Both the position numbers and the translations under genes were made by a program. This document shows, piece by piece, positions 35,636 to 48,179 of a DNA stretch of 64,000 nucleotides. Positions within the stretch are counted from its first letter, which is position 1. Every line of letters begins with the position of its first letter. The notes beneath the pieces were generated by a model. It was not told where the DNA came from. It did not search any database and saw only the letters and a program-made list of their open reading frames with translations. The stretch spans positions 3,606,166 to 3,670,165 of the forward strand of contig NC_135778.1 of the NCBI RefSeq assembly GCF_028453695.1, read 5' to 3'. Source of the DNA: Augochlora pura (Eukaryota; Arthropoda; Insecta; Hymenoptera; Halictidae).

Positions 35636-38600
35636 CCCTGTAAGATTGTTTTAACACCACCGAAACTGTCTCTAATTTGGTACACATGCTAACGCATACA
35701 GGTCAGGCCTTGTAACTACTGTTATGTACAATTCACGACCACCGGCCAATTGTCATACATGCTAAACATACCAAGTTGATTAAACCCATGTGATATAATC
35801 ACAAGTACACAGGTGCACGTGCCTTGTATATTTATCTAATTTTAGCATTAAATATTTTATATTACAATTAGATTACCATGCAAATTGAGCGACTGCAGTA
35901 CCTGGCAACTCAATGAATGTGCATAAGAAGTATGATTTTCTTCGTTTGAACGGAAAATAAAATTCATTTTGTTAAACATAGCGGGATATGTTAATAATCC
36001 TAATCCTGTATGTGTTCCATTATCTTTATAATGATTTGTAACATTCAATATTTATTAGTTATAACGTAAGTTTTGTTACAATGAAATCGTATTGTCATTA
36101 ATAAATTTGACCTTCAATAACAACACTGTCATACTTATTATTCTCATTTCATTATTTTATTTCCTTAAGTCGATAATACGACACGGTGTTATACCAACTT
36201 CTGCTACAGTAAATTGCTGTAGCTGAAATAAGTACATTTTACCGAATGGACATATAAAATCACGGAAGAGAAATACAATTAAATTACGAATTGCATTGCT
36301 TTACCATTACGAACGTAAATACATAAACTTGAATATAAATTTGAAATACGGAAGTTTACATTACCGGTAAATGATCAGTGACCGACTGATAATACATCTT
36401 TAGAACATGCGCATTATTTTAAGTTTTTTCACTCGTGTCGCAATATAATCTTCATAGGGTAAAATTATACCAACTAGTGTGTCGGAGACAATAAATATTA
36501 AATTTATAGACATTCAATTCGAGTTACCGGTAGAGTAACTGTCTCAACGTAGACGATAACACAATGATTCTCCACTAGATGGCACGTCCTTCTCTAACCG
36601 TTTTCAAACTTTCAAAACGAAGACTTACCAGTGAACTAACAAAATTTTGATTTCAATAAAATTCTAATTGCGCTTTAACGCGCGCTATTATAAACATTTA
36701 AAAATGAACACCTGAATTATGCGGATATTCAGTGAAATAAAGGAAACAATCGGAATGAGATATTTTAAATAATACACGACGCTCAATTACAAACAGTTAA
36801 ACGAAAACTATGCACACAGCTTTCGTAACAATTAAAATGGTATATTGCCGTTTCAGTTGCGCCATTTATTACTTATAAATTCTTTTTATTACAGCAAAAA
36901 ATTTTATCTTCTCCCGCGAACACGATTTTTCCATTTTGCTGCATTCCAGGGGAAACCGCAATAAACGCGTTGCGCAAATTACACATTTCTCTTCGAGCGA
37001 CTACACACTCCACTTAAAACTCGACGTATTATAAAAGCACTCTCCGGATGCGGTATATCGTATAGAATACATACCGATTTAAGGGAACACTTTACGTATT
37101 TACATTTACGATACATGTACCGCATGCTATGTACTGCGAACGCAAAGAAAATCCGTATATATACATATATATATATACCGTTCGAACGAGAATGCATCTT
37201 AAATGTGAAACGCAGTTCGAATTGATTTATAAATCGCTTTTAAAACATCCTTAAAATCTAATGAATCAAAGTAAACGAATATTTAATTAATTAGTTTCAA
37301 GTAAGCTAATATCATATGCTGAATAGATATACAATGAAGAAGGGAGTATAAAAGGCAAAGGCATGTAACCAAACTTCAGCCCAGACAACACTTTCCGTTA
37401 CAAGATACGACACGGCTTACCAACAATAGACAGACGACACAAGATACTGTAATAGCGATCCCGGCATCACAACTGATTGTTTCGCAGATGTCTTTCCCGT
37501 TCGAAAACGATCGTGTTACAAAGAAACAAATCGGTACATCCGACCGTTACCCCGACATTGTCCACTTTTAGCATGGCGGTAAGGCGGAAGGAGGGGGGGT
37601 CGTGCTTCGATAATCTCAATGAAAGAAATCGATTTTCGACGGTCGAAGTTTCCTTGAACGATTAGTCTAGGGTTAGTCCCCTCCCCCCTCCTCCTCCTCC
37701 TCCTCCGAATGTCAGAGATCGGTCGGCCGATGATGGTCCCACGATTAAACTTTCCTATTGGGAGAGGCCGGTTTCCCGTTCCTCTTTCCGTAGTTTCTCA
37801 CGAAACTCGCGGAAACAAATGCGGTCGGCGAACGAATCGCGAGCGAGCGAGGCAGACGCGCGAACGCCGGCAACGGGACGGTGTGCCGAAATGCTTAATT
37901 AACGCGAGTGGAGCCTCGGTGGCTGTTGGACGACACCGCCAATCGCGTGCACGCGAGTGACCGAAAGCTCCGCCCACCGAGAGAGCCCCGTTGCCCTTTT
38001 CCTCGTGACTACCGGCCACAGTACGTACGCGAGCGTTCACGGAGTGTCATCTCGTTCGTGTCGGCTTCGCCTCTATCGAGACGAAAGTTTTCTCTTCTTG
38101 CGTATTCGACGGGGGTCTCTCTGTAACATCCACGGACGCGTCGCCGGTAAACCACCGTGTTCACAACGGTGGATCGCGATCGAATCGTTCACGATCTTGT
38201 CACGATCGCGTCCGCGTACCCTCGGCCCACGATTCGAAAAGCGCGGTTCGAACGCCAGCCTGTAACACTCTATCGTGCGACAAGTGCATCGCATCGGTAA
38301 CCGAGAACTGATTTTTTTCCCCTCCCCCGTTGTCCGTCGTGTGCCCAGTGATACGTAAACAGACACACACACACACACACGGCCGGCCGAGTAAAACATG
38401 TAAACAATAACAACGCACCGTTGGAAAGTTTTAACGGACGAAAACAAAGAGAAAGCATAGCCGGTATCCGCACGCCGCGACTCGGTGCGAGAGGTAACTG
38501 CGATCGGCTCGATATCACGGACGACGTTCGATTCTCGATCTGTCAGCCTCGGGATCAACCGTCGATGCGAATCCTCGATCGATATCGACTATCGTAAGAA

Positions 38601-38732
38601 TGCGTGGCTGAAGCCCAGAGGAGAGCCGACCATCCTTCGTCCTTTAGTTTCTTTTCGTGTGTCCGAGCTATACAGACCAGATCCCACCGACGAAAGCCCC
38701 AGCCGGCCAGCGATCAAGAATTCGACACGAAG
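35636..38732. other. MAT1 3' flank and non-coding spacer
   Basis: AT-rich to 37500, consistent with a 3' UTR and intergenic DNA. Then a CpG-rich block (37700-38730) with a CTC microsatellite at 37688-37707 and (AC)n at 38361-38381. This block probably contains the 5' UTR and promoter of the signal-peptide exon at 38733. Confidence 0.45.
36100..36105 (+). terminator. possible MAT1 polyadenylation signal
   Basis: AATAAA about 465 bases after the MAT1 stop. An AATAAA-like string also occurs near 35954, so the real cleavage site is not settled. Confidence 0.3.
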
Positions 38733-38812
38733 ATGCGGCCTGTACTGACAACCTTCTTCCTCGTACCGTTGCTGCTCGTCGCGTGGCAAAACGGCGCGCA
38801 GGCCAACTGGTG
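38733..38812 (+). CDS. signal-peptide first coding exon, possibly Wnt-like
   Basis: The ATG at 38733 opens MRPVLTTFFLVPLLLVAWQN, then GAQANW. This is a good signal peptide: basic residue at 2, a hydrophobic core at about 3-17 and a small-residue cleavage region GAQA. It ends at a strong splice donor (TG|GTGAGT, with GT at 38813-38814) that splits the next codon after two bases. The next residue is Trp if the following exon starts with G, giving ANWW. Several Wnt ligands place a Trp-Trp pair just after the signal peptide, so a Wnt gene is a reasonable guess, but the conserved Wnt core is not in the window. The rest of the gene would lie to the right of 38812, probably beyond a long intron. Secretion signal: fairly sure. 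Family: unsure. Confidence 0.5.
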
Positions 38813-41276
38813 GTGAGTCCCTATACACAACACGATTGTTTATGTCGACCGCATATATTAGTTCGGATCGGATCCCGTTGACCGCGCGTGCCATCGCTAG
38901 CCCGATTCCTTTCCCAAACGGCTCGTGCGATTTTTTTCCACGGGACAGCCGCCCCTTGTGTCGCGAATAATTTAAATGGGCCGCTGTATCACTGTTTCCA
39001 ATTCTTCCTCCCTTCGTTTTTTTCCTTCGCGACCGCCGTGCGGCGTTCAGACCGTTGAACGTCTTTTTAGCCGCGAGACGTCCCAGAATGCGCGACATCT
39101 TTTGTCATGCACATACCGTACCTGTAACCTATAACATGTCTTTTATGCCGCCGTTCAACAGACAGGAATCCGAACACACTCCGTTTGAACTGTCTGCGAC
39201 CGTTTTATTGTACCACGTACGCCATCTCTTTGCCAGATTCCATTGTAACCGTAGTTTTAGGTTAATCGCGAAGTTCTGTGCTGCCTGTTCCGTCGATTTT
39301 CCAGTGCACGAATTGTCGAACACGAGACAAGCGGTCGTCTTCTTGTGCAACGCGCACGACGGTCATTTCTGGTTACAGTTGTCTTTCGTTGTTAGATTGT
39401 TGTTGGAGATTTCTCCGATTCTTGTTCAAGTTTTCGTATCGCGAGTTTTGTATTTATTTCATAACGTTGGCATCGTCATTGATAGGTTAAGATTTGAATT
39501 TCTCTTTCTGTTGGGCGATCACAAAATGGTGTAAAAATGGACCCTAAACAAAGTTTTAGTTACGGAGATTTCGTACGTTTTCCTGCAGATTGGGTTTATT
39601 AAAATTTTGTTAAAAAATCAGTCGACGCATAAATATTTCTATCTCCAACCATTCGTGTTGGCAGGATTAAAACAACCATGAATACAAGGGCTGGGAATCA
39701 TATTTTATGTAACATCTCGGAAACTGCGAAACGTGGAAAAATATTGCGAACAACAGAATCGCGAATATTTCAGCAAGGACTCCCAGCTGTTAAAATATAT
39801 CCCAGAAAACTCGATTCGTTTGAATAATACAATATCTTTCAAACAACTTTTCCACTCCGCTCTCCATTTGGATATAAAATAATAAATATCGCCCTCTATC
39901 CGACGAAAGTCGCCGTTGCGAATTTTGTAGAACACTTTTCAGCGAAAAACTGGCGACCGCGGATACGTATAATCAAGCGTTCACGCTTATCTGGTAATCG
40001 TTGCAACATACCTGCGTTACACTTTATCCCGAGTTCGCGAGAAATAACCCGCGCATTCGAATGAAAACGCGGCTCTGACATTTTACATAATTCCCCGACC
40101 GTTCGAGATAAACATCGAGTTTTCGGCGAGGGTCCCGCGGAGCTCGAGATATTTTCCAGAGAATTATGCAAATGCGCCTCGCGCGGCGCGGCCCGCGCGT
40201 AAACCGCGGCAGGACACAAACGATATCTTCGAACGCCGCGAACGAGAATATTAAAGATAGAGGGGAAGAAACTAGTTAATAATATTGGGGGAGGGGGGGG
40301 GGGGAGACACGGCGCGCACAAAGTGGGCCGCCACGATAAACCCACACACACGCACACACACACGCGAGCGCGCGTCCAGCTGCGCGAAAAGGAGTGAGAC
40401 ATTAATTCGCGGTAGCCGGGTAGCTCGATCGAGAACACGGGCTCTCCGCGCGGCGGCGGCGGCGGCGGCCTGGCAATCTCGCGATCTACATTTGTCCGAT
40501 CAGAAATGTCCGCTCGCGGTGGAGAGATACCCGGCTTTCGGCCCCGGCTGATAATTTCCTCCGGGAGACGCGTGGCGAAATTGTCGGCCTCTTGGATCTG
40601 GCCGCGCGCCATGCCATTTCTGACGGGGCCGACGCGAAATTGCGAACCGCCCGGGTAAACCGGTCGTAAGGGCTCGCGAACAGCCAATTATCGGATCGCC
40701 TGGAAAAATCCGGAGCGGCTTTTTAAGGGCGGAGACAACCCGATCCAGTTCGGACAGTTGACTCGTAATTGCTTTATCACAATCGCGAACGCGCTCGCCA
40801 TTTGTACGGAATTTCTCGAGCCTCGGCCATTACGGATATTTTTCCTACGGCACAATGTATAATAGCTTAGACCACGTTCTCTAATGCTCGTATCGCGCTC
40901 TGCGACAACGTAATCGTTTCTTTCTTAGCTCCGGCGCGAGAAATAATTCGCGCGTTGGCTAATCCTTGTTGCGGTACGAAGCGATTCCTTCTTTTTGTTT
41001 CTGAATTGGCTGCAGCGTGATGTAATTATATTTTGATCCATTTTTGTAGGACGAATCGTAGGAGATTGAACGATAATAATAACAATGCAACCGATGTATG
41101 CGTATCCAAGCTTCTGTTTCACCGTGTTTACAAACACGGCGACCGAACTGCAAAGGATGCTTGTATATAGTGTTACAGAAATGTGCTTCTCGAGCTTGTC
41201 CTTCGTCATAACATCGACTTTAATGTACTCCTATGTTGTCAGTCGTATTTTCACTTATCTTTGCATAATCTGCAGA
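38813..41276. other. probable intron; unassigned frame at 39055-39534
   Basis: A 159-codon plus-strand frame at 39055-39534 (from MNVFLAARRPRMRDIFCHAH) is long for DNA of moderate GC, but it shows no domain I recognise and has no partner exons. I leave it unsupported. Positions 40000-40700 are CpG-rich, with a CA-rich repeat near 40340-40362. No other gene seen. Confidence 0.35.
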
Positions 41277-41345
41277 AGACTTGACACGTTCTTAAATTGA
41301 ATAAGACTTGACACGTTCTTAAACTGAATAAGACTTGACACGTTC
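41277..41345. repeat. 27-bp tandem repeat
   Basis: About 2.6 copies of a unit starting AGACTTGACACGTTCTTAAA. The second copy differs by one base. Confidence 0.85.
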
Positions 41346-42853
41346 GGTGTTTGTAATTGTTATTACGTATTACATATAAATTAGTCTTCAAACTATCATG
41401 AGACGCGGTAGCGTCTCGCGCCAAGTAGTTGAGTTAGCCCGCGCGACGCTGCCAATGATAACTATCTTTGACTAGAAAAGAATAAATCGCAGTTGAAATT
41501 TTCGGCCTTTCAACCTTCAACATTGTATTTAATTTTATATACCATATATGAATATATCCACTGCTTTGCAGATGGATTAACCATCGTTGCGATTATTGCC
41601 TCGAAAATAAAAGAAAATTCATATACCTCGTTTCAGTCGACAGAGACCTGATTAGGGCGATTTAACGTCTACGCCGATTTTGCTCGATGTTGATCGATTT
41701 TGCCCGATGTTGATCGATTTCCACTCGGAAACCGTGTTGCCAGCTGCATCGAAAAAACGCAGTCGCACGCTGAGAGAGAGAGAGCGTTCGTAATCGTTTC
41801 CCGTGGCCACCGTTCCAACGAACAGGATTGCGTCACGCGAATCAGCCGTAATCTCCGAGCAAGGGCGCGAGCGTTCCGCCGGCCAAGCTCCGATTTTCTC
41901 GCAATATCGCCAATTAATTCTCACCAGCGTACCATGACGGGGTCCACCGTGAAAACCGTATTTCCCGCTATCGAAAGAGATTCCGTGGCACCTGGGCGGT
42001 CCAGTTTCCTATGATTAACGGCGCCGACTCGAATTCGCCGCGGCGCCCCGCGATTTCGCAAGTACTCTCCCCGCAGGAGGGGGCGGGGGAGAGGAGAGAT
42101 GGAAAAACCGCGTAGCCGCGAAAGTTAACGCGTGCGACTGATAAAGGCCTTGCAAGATTAAGGGTCCGTTTTCTTCTTCTTTTTTTTCCTTTTTCTCCGC
42201 GAGATCCCCGCGACGCGCGTAAGCGTTTATTTTAGCATTTGAAACGCGCCGTTGCGAAGAGCGCGCGCGCGCGGCCGCCGCCTGATATTCGCGGAGCCAC
42301 GAGATCACGTTTCCGTACATAGAAAGGCACGCACCGCGTACGCGCGGTTACAGCCCGTAGGACGATGACGAAACGCCTCGCTCCGAAGGACAATTTCCTA
42401 CGGATCGTTCCGCCTATTGTTCAGGCCCCGGCACCGAGCGTTTCGCTCCTAGCCGATTTACTTACTCCCGCGCGTCGTCCCGATACGCATCCGAGCGGAT
42501 CGTCGCCGGTGATTCGCGGAGGTGTCGGCCGCTTCGACGACCGATACTCTTTCGTCCGACGTGTAACCGCGCGTTCGTTGCGATTCTCGGTGACTTTTAT
42601 CGCGACCGACGCGTAGAAGTGTCTTGTCCGTGGAATGGTCGAGCGGAATGAAAGATTTCGGATTCGTTATTTTACGATTATCGGAATTGCAAAGATGTCG
42701 TTCGCGATGGAAATCGGGCAACATTGTGACGAATGCGATTGCGATTTAGAATCGGTTCGCAATGGAACGATTTTAAGGCTATGTTTACGGAGTAATAAAA
42801 GCAGCCGTTTTATATTTGTTTATGAAAGTAACGATTTATTCTAATCGTTGATG
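41346..42853. other. non-coding spacer
   Basis: A short perfect inverted repeat, GAGACGC/GCGTCTC, lies at 41400-41417. Positions 41900-42600 are CpG-rich. No supported gene. Confidence 0.4.
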
Positions 42854-43020
42854 TAATCGATAAATAAATAAATATAAATAATTATAGTAAATATAATCGA
42901 TAAATAAATAAATATTAATAATTATAGTAAATATAATCGATAAATAAATAAATATAAATAATTATAGTAAATATAATCGATAAATAAATAAATATAAATA
43001 ATTACAGTAAATATAATCGA
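42854..43020. repeat. 40-bp AT-rich tandem repeat
   Basis: Four copies of a 40-bp unit starting TAATCGATAAATAAATAAAT plus a partial fifth. Copies differ by only one or two bases, so the array is young. Confidence 0.9.
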
Positions 43021-44878
43021 CAAACAAGCAATAAATGTATCTTTAAAATCTGAATAATAGTCCGTTAACGAATCAGTGACCCGTCATTTTGACGGATTCC
43101 GTAAATCTAGCGTTAAATTCTATCTCTCTAGCGGTAATAATTCTAATAATAATAAATAATTAATAATAAATAATAATAATGCGGTAATAATAATAAATAA
43201 TTCTATATATCTAGCGGTAGGAATTCTAGCCAGCAAAGAAGTCTGTGTTTTATTTGTTAAGTCTCGATGTATGAACACAAGAAAGAAGAGCTCTGAAATT
43301 GCTAACGTATCATAAATGACGCTGAAGCATTGGAAATTTTTATTAAGAATCTATTACAAAATAGAATTATCATTAAAATATAAATTTATTGTAGTTTATA
43401 TCGCTTCGATTTAAAATTGAGTAAAAGAAATGCATATTAAAAATATCTTACAGTTCAAACTTGTAATAAAAATTTAGTACAGTTAACTTGCGTGTACAAA
43501 TCAATTCCACCTCTATTCAATGAATCGAAATTTTGATGAATAATCAAATACTTCAATGCCTGACAGAATTTCTATTGGAACTGTGAAAATGCCGTCCAAC
43601 ATGTTGCAAAGAAAATCGCGCAACGCAATATTTTCGCGGAGCAATGCGAACCATTAAGATTGATCCACAATGTAAAGATTTCAATCGCGATCTTCGTTTA
43701 ATGGTAGCAACAAAATCTATCGAGTTGTTAAGCCGCGAGGCGCGACGAAACGACCGGTAATCGAACATTTCTAAAATTGGTAGCGCTGCTTAATTTCCTT
43801 TAGAACAATCGAACCTGGCAAAACGACCGGTTCCCGATTCTTTTATTTCACGGTCAATTTGGATCGCAAAGCCTTTTGCGATCGAGCGGTCGGTTTAATA
43901 GTGCTCGGTTGTTTTAGTGTTAAGCGATGAAAAAAAATTCATTACAGGAAGGAATTTGACGAAGTAGTTAAGGCGTGAAAAAAAGAAAACGAAGGTAACG
44001 AGAGCAGTAAAGTACGGAGGCCCTAAATGCTATTTATAACTGAACCCCTTCGTTGTCGTTAAAGGAAATGTTGTCGTTAAAGGAAACGCGAGTGTAATTT
44101 GCTTAGGTTATGTCAGGTTATGTTTGGATTCAATTCTCGAGTTACTAATAATGGGTCGGCGAAGTGCGGTTTATTAGAGCTCTGCTTCTACTGCCATTAT
44201 TTCTTTCGTGTAAATAATGCGTTAAAGTTGAATGTGATCGGCGTAAAGAAATAATTCCAATTATTTCTTGTTCCGAGTTCGATCAGTTCACCGTTGCAAC
44301 GGAAAAATTCTGAGAGACGCGAATAACTCGACGCGTTGCGAAAGAGCCACGAGCATTCGCCAGATGCCTTATAATATCTCGAGGGAAGAAAACCCAGATA
44401 CGCATCGAACGAGATCTGAAACGCGGCGATGTAGAATGCAGGTGATACTCGAGAATCGTTTCAAGCGAACGTGCTTGGCTCGATGGCGACGTTGTTACGA
44501 ATCTACGGGAGCATCTTGAAAATTACCGGGACACCTTTCACCAGAAATTCTTCCCCCGAAATTAACTCTGAATGCAGACGCGTTTCGATGGTTTATGGAA
44601 GTTAGCTATTCTCGCTAATGATAGCAATCGAACGCCAATTTAGCCGTGATCCGCGCGCAGCTGCGGGTCAACCAAATGCTTTCCAGAAAAGGTTCGTTCT
44701 GGAAGAGCCGGTACAATAGCGGCAATCTTTGGGAGAAATATTGTTGCATTATATTGTTGCAATTATTATTGTTGCACTAGGAATTATAGAACTTGATGTC
44801 GTACCTAACAGAATATTTAACAGAATATTTAACAGAATATTTAACAGAATATTTAGGCGAATAAATTCGCGTTCGTGC

Positions 44879-44919
<41 letters not shown>

Positions 44920-45479
44920 CGGTAACGTTTGAAAAGATTGAATCCTCCGAGCACTCGGCAGACGTTTAATCATGACAGAAAATAATGGTCTTTCCACGGG
45001 CAACCGAACCGTATTTTTTCAATCGAAAAATTATTGCCCAGCCATCCGACTCGGCCGATCATTCGTGTTCAACGAGGTCGATACACCGGAACGGTAATTC
45101 GGTTTTCCTGTCGTTAACTTATCCGGCAAAAAGCGACGGCCGCGGGTTAACCATTTTTCCAATCGTAACATCTTCCTCGCCGTAAAAATGTAACGCTTAA
45201 TTGAAGAGGATCGCGGAGGAGGAGGAGAAAAAAAAGAAAAACAGACGAAGAGAGCCTCGATGATTGTGTTCCGCTAATTAGCACGATCGAGCAACTATTA
45301 TACCCTCCGCCTTTTTGCTCGACCCTTTTTAAAATCTTGCTAATTGATCGTTAAAGCACCGAGGGGCTGTCATTATGTGAAGTGCACAATTTTTTTTTTT
45401 TTTTCACCGCGGAAATCCAAGCTTTCGAACAATTTCTCGGTCTTCGATTTAAATGGCAAACCGAGGCGGGAGCGCTAAA
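43021..45479. other. non-coding spacer with small repeats
   Basis: Imperfect AAT-rich repeat lies at 43135-43205. About four copies of the 12-mer TAACAGAATATT lie at 44806-44854, followed by a (CT)n microsatellite at 44881-44914. No supported gene. Confidence 0.4.
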
Positions 45480-45741
45480 TTAACACATCTTGCGCGGGAA
45501 GCGACTGAAGTCGTTATTATCGATTTTCTTGGTTTTTAATTTCCGACGAGTTGTTTTCATTTTTTTTAAAGGGAATAAAGAGATTGTTTTTAACAGAGAA
45601 ACTGAAACTTTTGTCAAAAGACCGTAATGTTTAAAAATTATAGTTATCTTATGCAGAAAGGAATTTTGCGTCCGAACTGCAAAAAATCGCCCGCTACACG
45701 GTAAGACTCTGGCGGCAAAGTGACCGCGCAAGATGTGTTAA
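45480..45741 (+). mobile_element. TTAA MITE, family I
   Basis: A 262-bp element with perfect 18-bp inverted ends, TTAACACATCTTGCGCGG and its complement, and TTAA at both ends. A short palindrome, CGACTGAAGTCG, lies at 45502-45513. The internal minus-strand frame of 83 codons shows no domain. Confidence 0.85.
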
Positions 45742-46502
45742 CAGGATATCTTCCGTTTCTGAAATTTCGCGATGCTAGGTGATTGTAAAAAAATACTCAT
45801 TTGTTTATATTCATACCAACGAATATAAACAATTTCAGGGCGAATAAATTTTCCGATACTTGTATCAGCTGACAGGAGAACGCGATAGCATAATTTCCAT
45901 TGGTTTCTCGAAACTAATCGGAGACCTGAGAAACGTCCTATGTTCATAAAATAAAATTCATTCACAGTCGTCTTGCAGTTGTCGTTCTTGACTAACCGGC
46001 AGTAAAAATTAGATTTTACGGCGACCACCGGGGGCCGGACTTTTAGCCTGGCCGTGTTGCCGAGACACGTAGCGTCGTGTGGCAGAAGCATCGCGTAAAA
46101 TCGCCCGGTTCAAAGTTGCTCCGATAGACGAAGAATCCCCTTCGATCGGACTCGCGAACAGCGTGGACGATCAGGGAAGCCCCAATGATTGCCACGAGAG
46201 ATACACAACCGCGGCGGGCCAAGCGACGGCGAGGAGAGCCGCTCTATCTCTCTCTCTCTCTCTCCCTCCACCTCTGCATTTTTCTTCCTCTTTTTCTCCA
46301 GCTTTCTCTCTCTTTTTCTTTCTCCTTTTTCTCTCTTCCTTTGGCCGGCTCTCTCTCTTTCTCTGGCTTTCCCTTTGCGTTCTATCTCTCCCTCTCTTTC
46401 AATCTCTTTCCCTCTCTTTCAATCTCTTTCTCTCTCTTTCAATCTCTTTCTCTCTCTTTCAATCGCTTTCTCTCTCTTTCAATCTCTTTCTCTCTCTTTC
46501 AA

Positions 46503-46533
<31 letters not shown>

Positions 46534-47107
46534 TTCAATCTCTCTCTCTCTCTCTCTCTGCGTTTCTTCCGCTCTCTCCGTCCGTTTGGCTTTTGCTCGC
46601 GCGCTCTCTCTCTCTCTCTCTCTCGCGTTCTCTCTCGCTCTCTCGTTGAGCCGAGCCGGCCGGTGTCGACGCGCCCCTGCAGGGCACGACTTTTAAAACG
46701 GGAAGGCCGGGCACGTTGACGTTCTACGGTCAAGCACGATTCCACCGGCAGATTTTATTTCCGACAAACTGGTTCCGCGGCCGATTAATCGGGGCCCCCG
46801 CTGACGGGCCGCAGCCTTCCGGTGTACACGTACGCTCTCTCGCCTCCTCGCGCCTGTCGCTTTATCTTGCCACGCGGAGATGAACACGCGACGCGCGAGC
46901 CACGCCGAACGCTTAATAATTCACGCCTAGTCACGCCAAGTTTCCCCGCGACTTTCCGGCCAACGATGCCGCCCGGGTTACTCCCGACCCACTTCGACGG
47001 TCCCCCTCGCACCTCCCCCCTCCTCCTCTGCCCCCCCGTCCGATTGCTTGTAACCGCGTCTGCAATTTCTCGTTTTCGCGCGTTTCTTCCGTTCGATTTT
47101 AAGCTAA
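45742..47107. other. non-coding, dominated by CT-rich tract
   Basis: Apart from the CT-rich tract (separate entry) the sequence is GC-rich with overlapping random frames. Serine/leucine-rich frames up to 205 codons come from the CT repeat. Confidence 0.4.
46235..46645. repeat. CT-rich microsatellite/minisatellite
   Basis: About 400 bases of nearly pure pyrimidine. The part at 46397-46505 contains five to seven direct copies of a 20-bp unit, TCAATCTCTTTCTCTCTCTT. The rest is (CT)n and CTTT variants. Confidence 0.9.
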
Positions 47108-47372
47108 TTGATCCGTTTGCACTCGAGCGGCGCACTCTGAGTCACCACGAAAAATTGTTACAGCGCGTTCCGAAATCATTTTCATGTTATGAAAAATTAA
47201 ATTTGAAAAATTAAATTTCAAAAATTATTAAATGTATAACTTTTGTTGTGTGACTTGCAGGATTGAATTTCAATCGAACATAACCTCTTTACCTTATAAA
47301 ATGGAAATTCTATGTGTTAGAAATAATTATTTTAGAATTACAGTTAAAATGGCTTCGAGTGCAAAGAGTTAA
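47108..47372 (+). mobile_element. TTAA MITE, family A (copy A10)
   Basis: A 265-bp element with a decayed left end, TTGATCCGTTTGCACTCGAG, and an intact right end, GGCTTCGAGTGCAAAGAGTTAA. The internal sequence matches the other A copies. Confidence 0.75.
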
Positions 47373-47548
47373 AATAGTTGACGATTTCTAATAGAAGCGG
47401 CTTTATTATTTAAATAATTAGGATATCAAAAAATTGCGAGGCCTTTGACCAGTGGTGGTAGATTGAACTGCGTTTATATTTGTTTCGTTTCCGCGTCTTT
47501 TAAGAAGCGGATTTTTTATTTTATTTTCTATAAGACACAGATAATATT

Positions 47549-47770
47549 TTAACCCCTTGCCGTACCATTTTCTTTACAATTATTACGATTACAATATTTT
47601 CGATCGCAGTTTTCGAATTTCTTCGAAGAAAAAGGAATTTTGTAATCGTTACGTGCTTACGTCTAATCGAATGTTTAAACATTGGTGACAAGAGAATAAA
47701 AGTTGATTCCTTCTTGAAGGAACTGATGAACATTCATGCCTAACAGCTTATTATAATACAAATTACATAC

Positions 47771-47802
<32 letters not shown>

Positions 47803-48179
47803 TATATGTACATACTATAATGCTAATTACATATAACCCTAACGGGTTAATATGATATATACGTGATAGAGAAAAGAAACGATTGTAGAAGTGTACGGCA
47901 ATTTTTTGATAACAATGCAACACATATATTCAATATAGAGAGTTTCGCGCAATATGATCCGAATCAATACCGACTAACGTCTGCACGCGAGCGAAGCGGA
48001 CGCGGATAAAGGAAAAGAAATTTTTATAATTATCGTGCGTTTATATCTACTTGAATGTTTAAGTATTGACAACGAGAGAATAAAATTTTATTCCTAGTTA
48101 ATGAACATTCATACTTGATAACATATTACTAGAAATCTTCGCCACGAGTCTGACTCGTTAAAGTACGGTAAGGGGTTGA
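47549..48179 (-). mobile_element. TTAA MITE, family F (copy F3), composite
   Basis: The left end is TTAACCCCTTGCCGTACCAT. The right end is AAAGTACGGTAAGGGGTTGA, with palindrome ACGAGTC-T-GACTCGT at 48144-48158. At 631 bp it is twice the family length. It contains two diverged copies of one segment (GAATGTTTAAACATTGGTGACAAG near 47658 and GAATGTTTAAGTATTGACAACG near 48053), so two F elements appear fused or nested. Confidence 0.65.

Noticed and set aside
39055..39534. Plus-strand frame of 159 codons downstream of the signal exon
   Set aside because: Considered as an exon, but it opens with no convincing acceptor and shows no family resemblance. Kept only as a note.
39896..40687. Minus-strand frame of 263 codons
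   Set aside because: Runs through CA-rich repeat and a proline stretch from a G-run. No domain or conserved pattern.
41400..41417. Small perfect hairpin GAGACGC/GCGTCTC
   Set aside because: Only 7-bp arms, not associated with any element or gene; such hairpins are expected by chance in this length.
46079..46719. Three overlapping Ser/Leu-rich frames of 154-205 codons
   Set aside because: All are readings of the same CT microsatellite.
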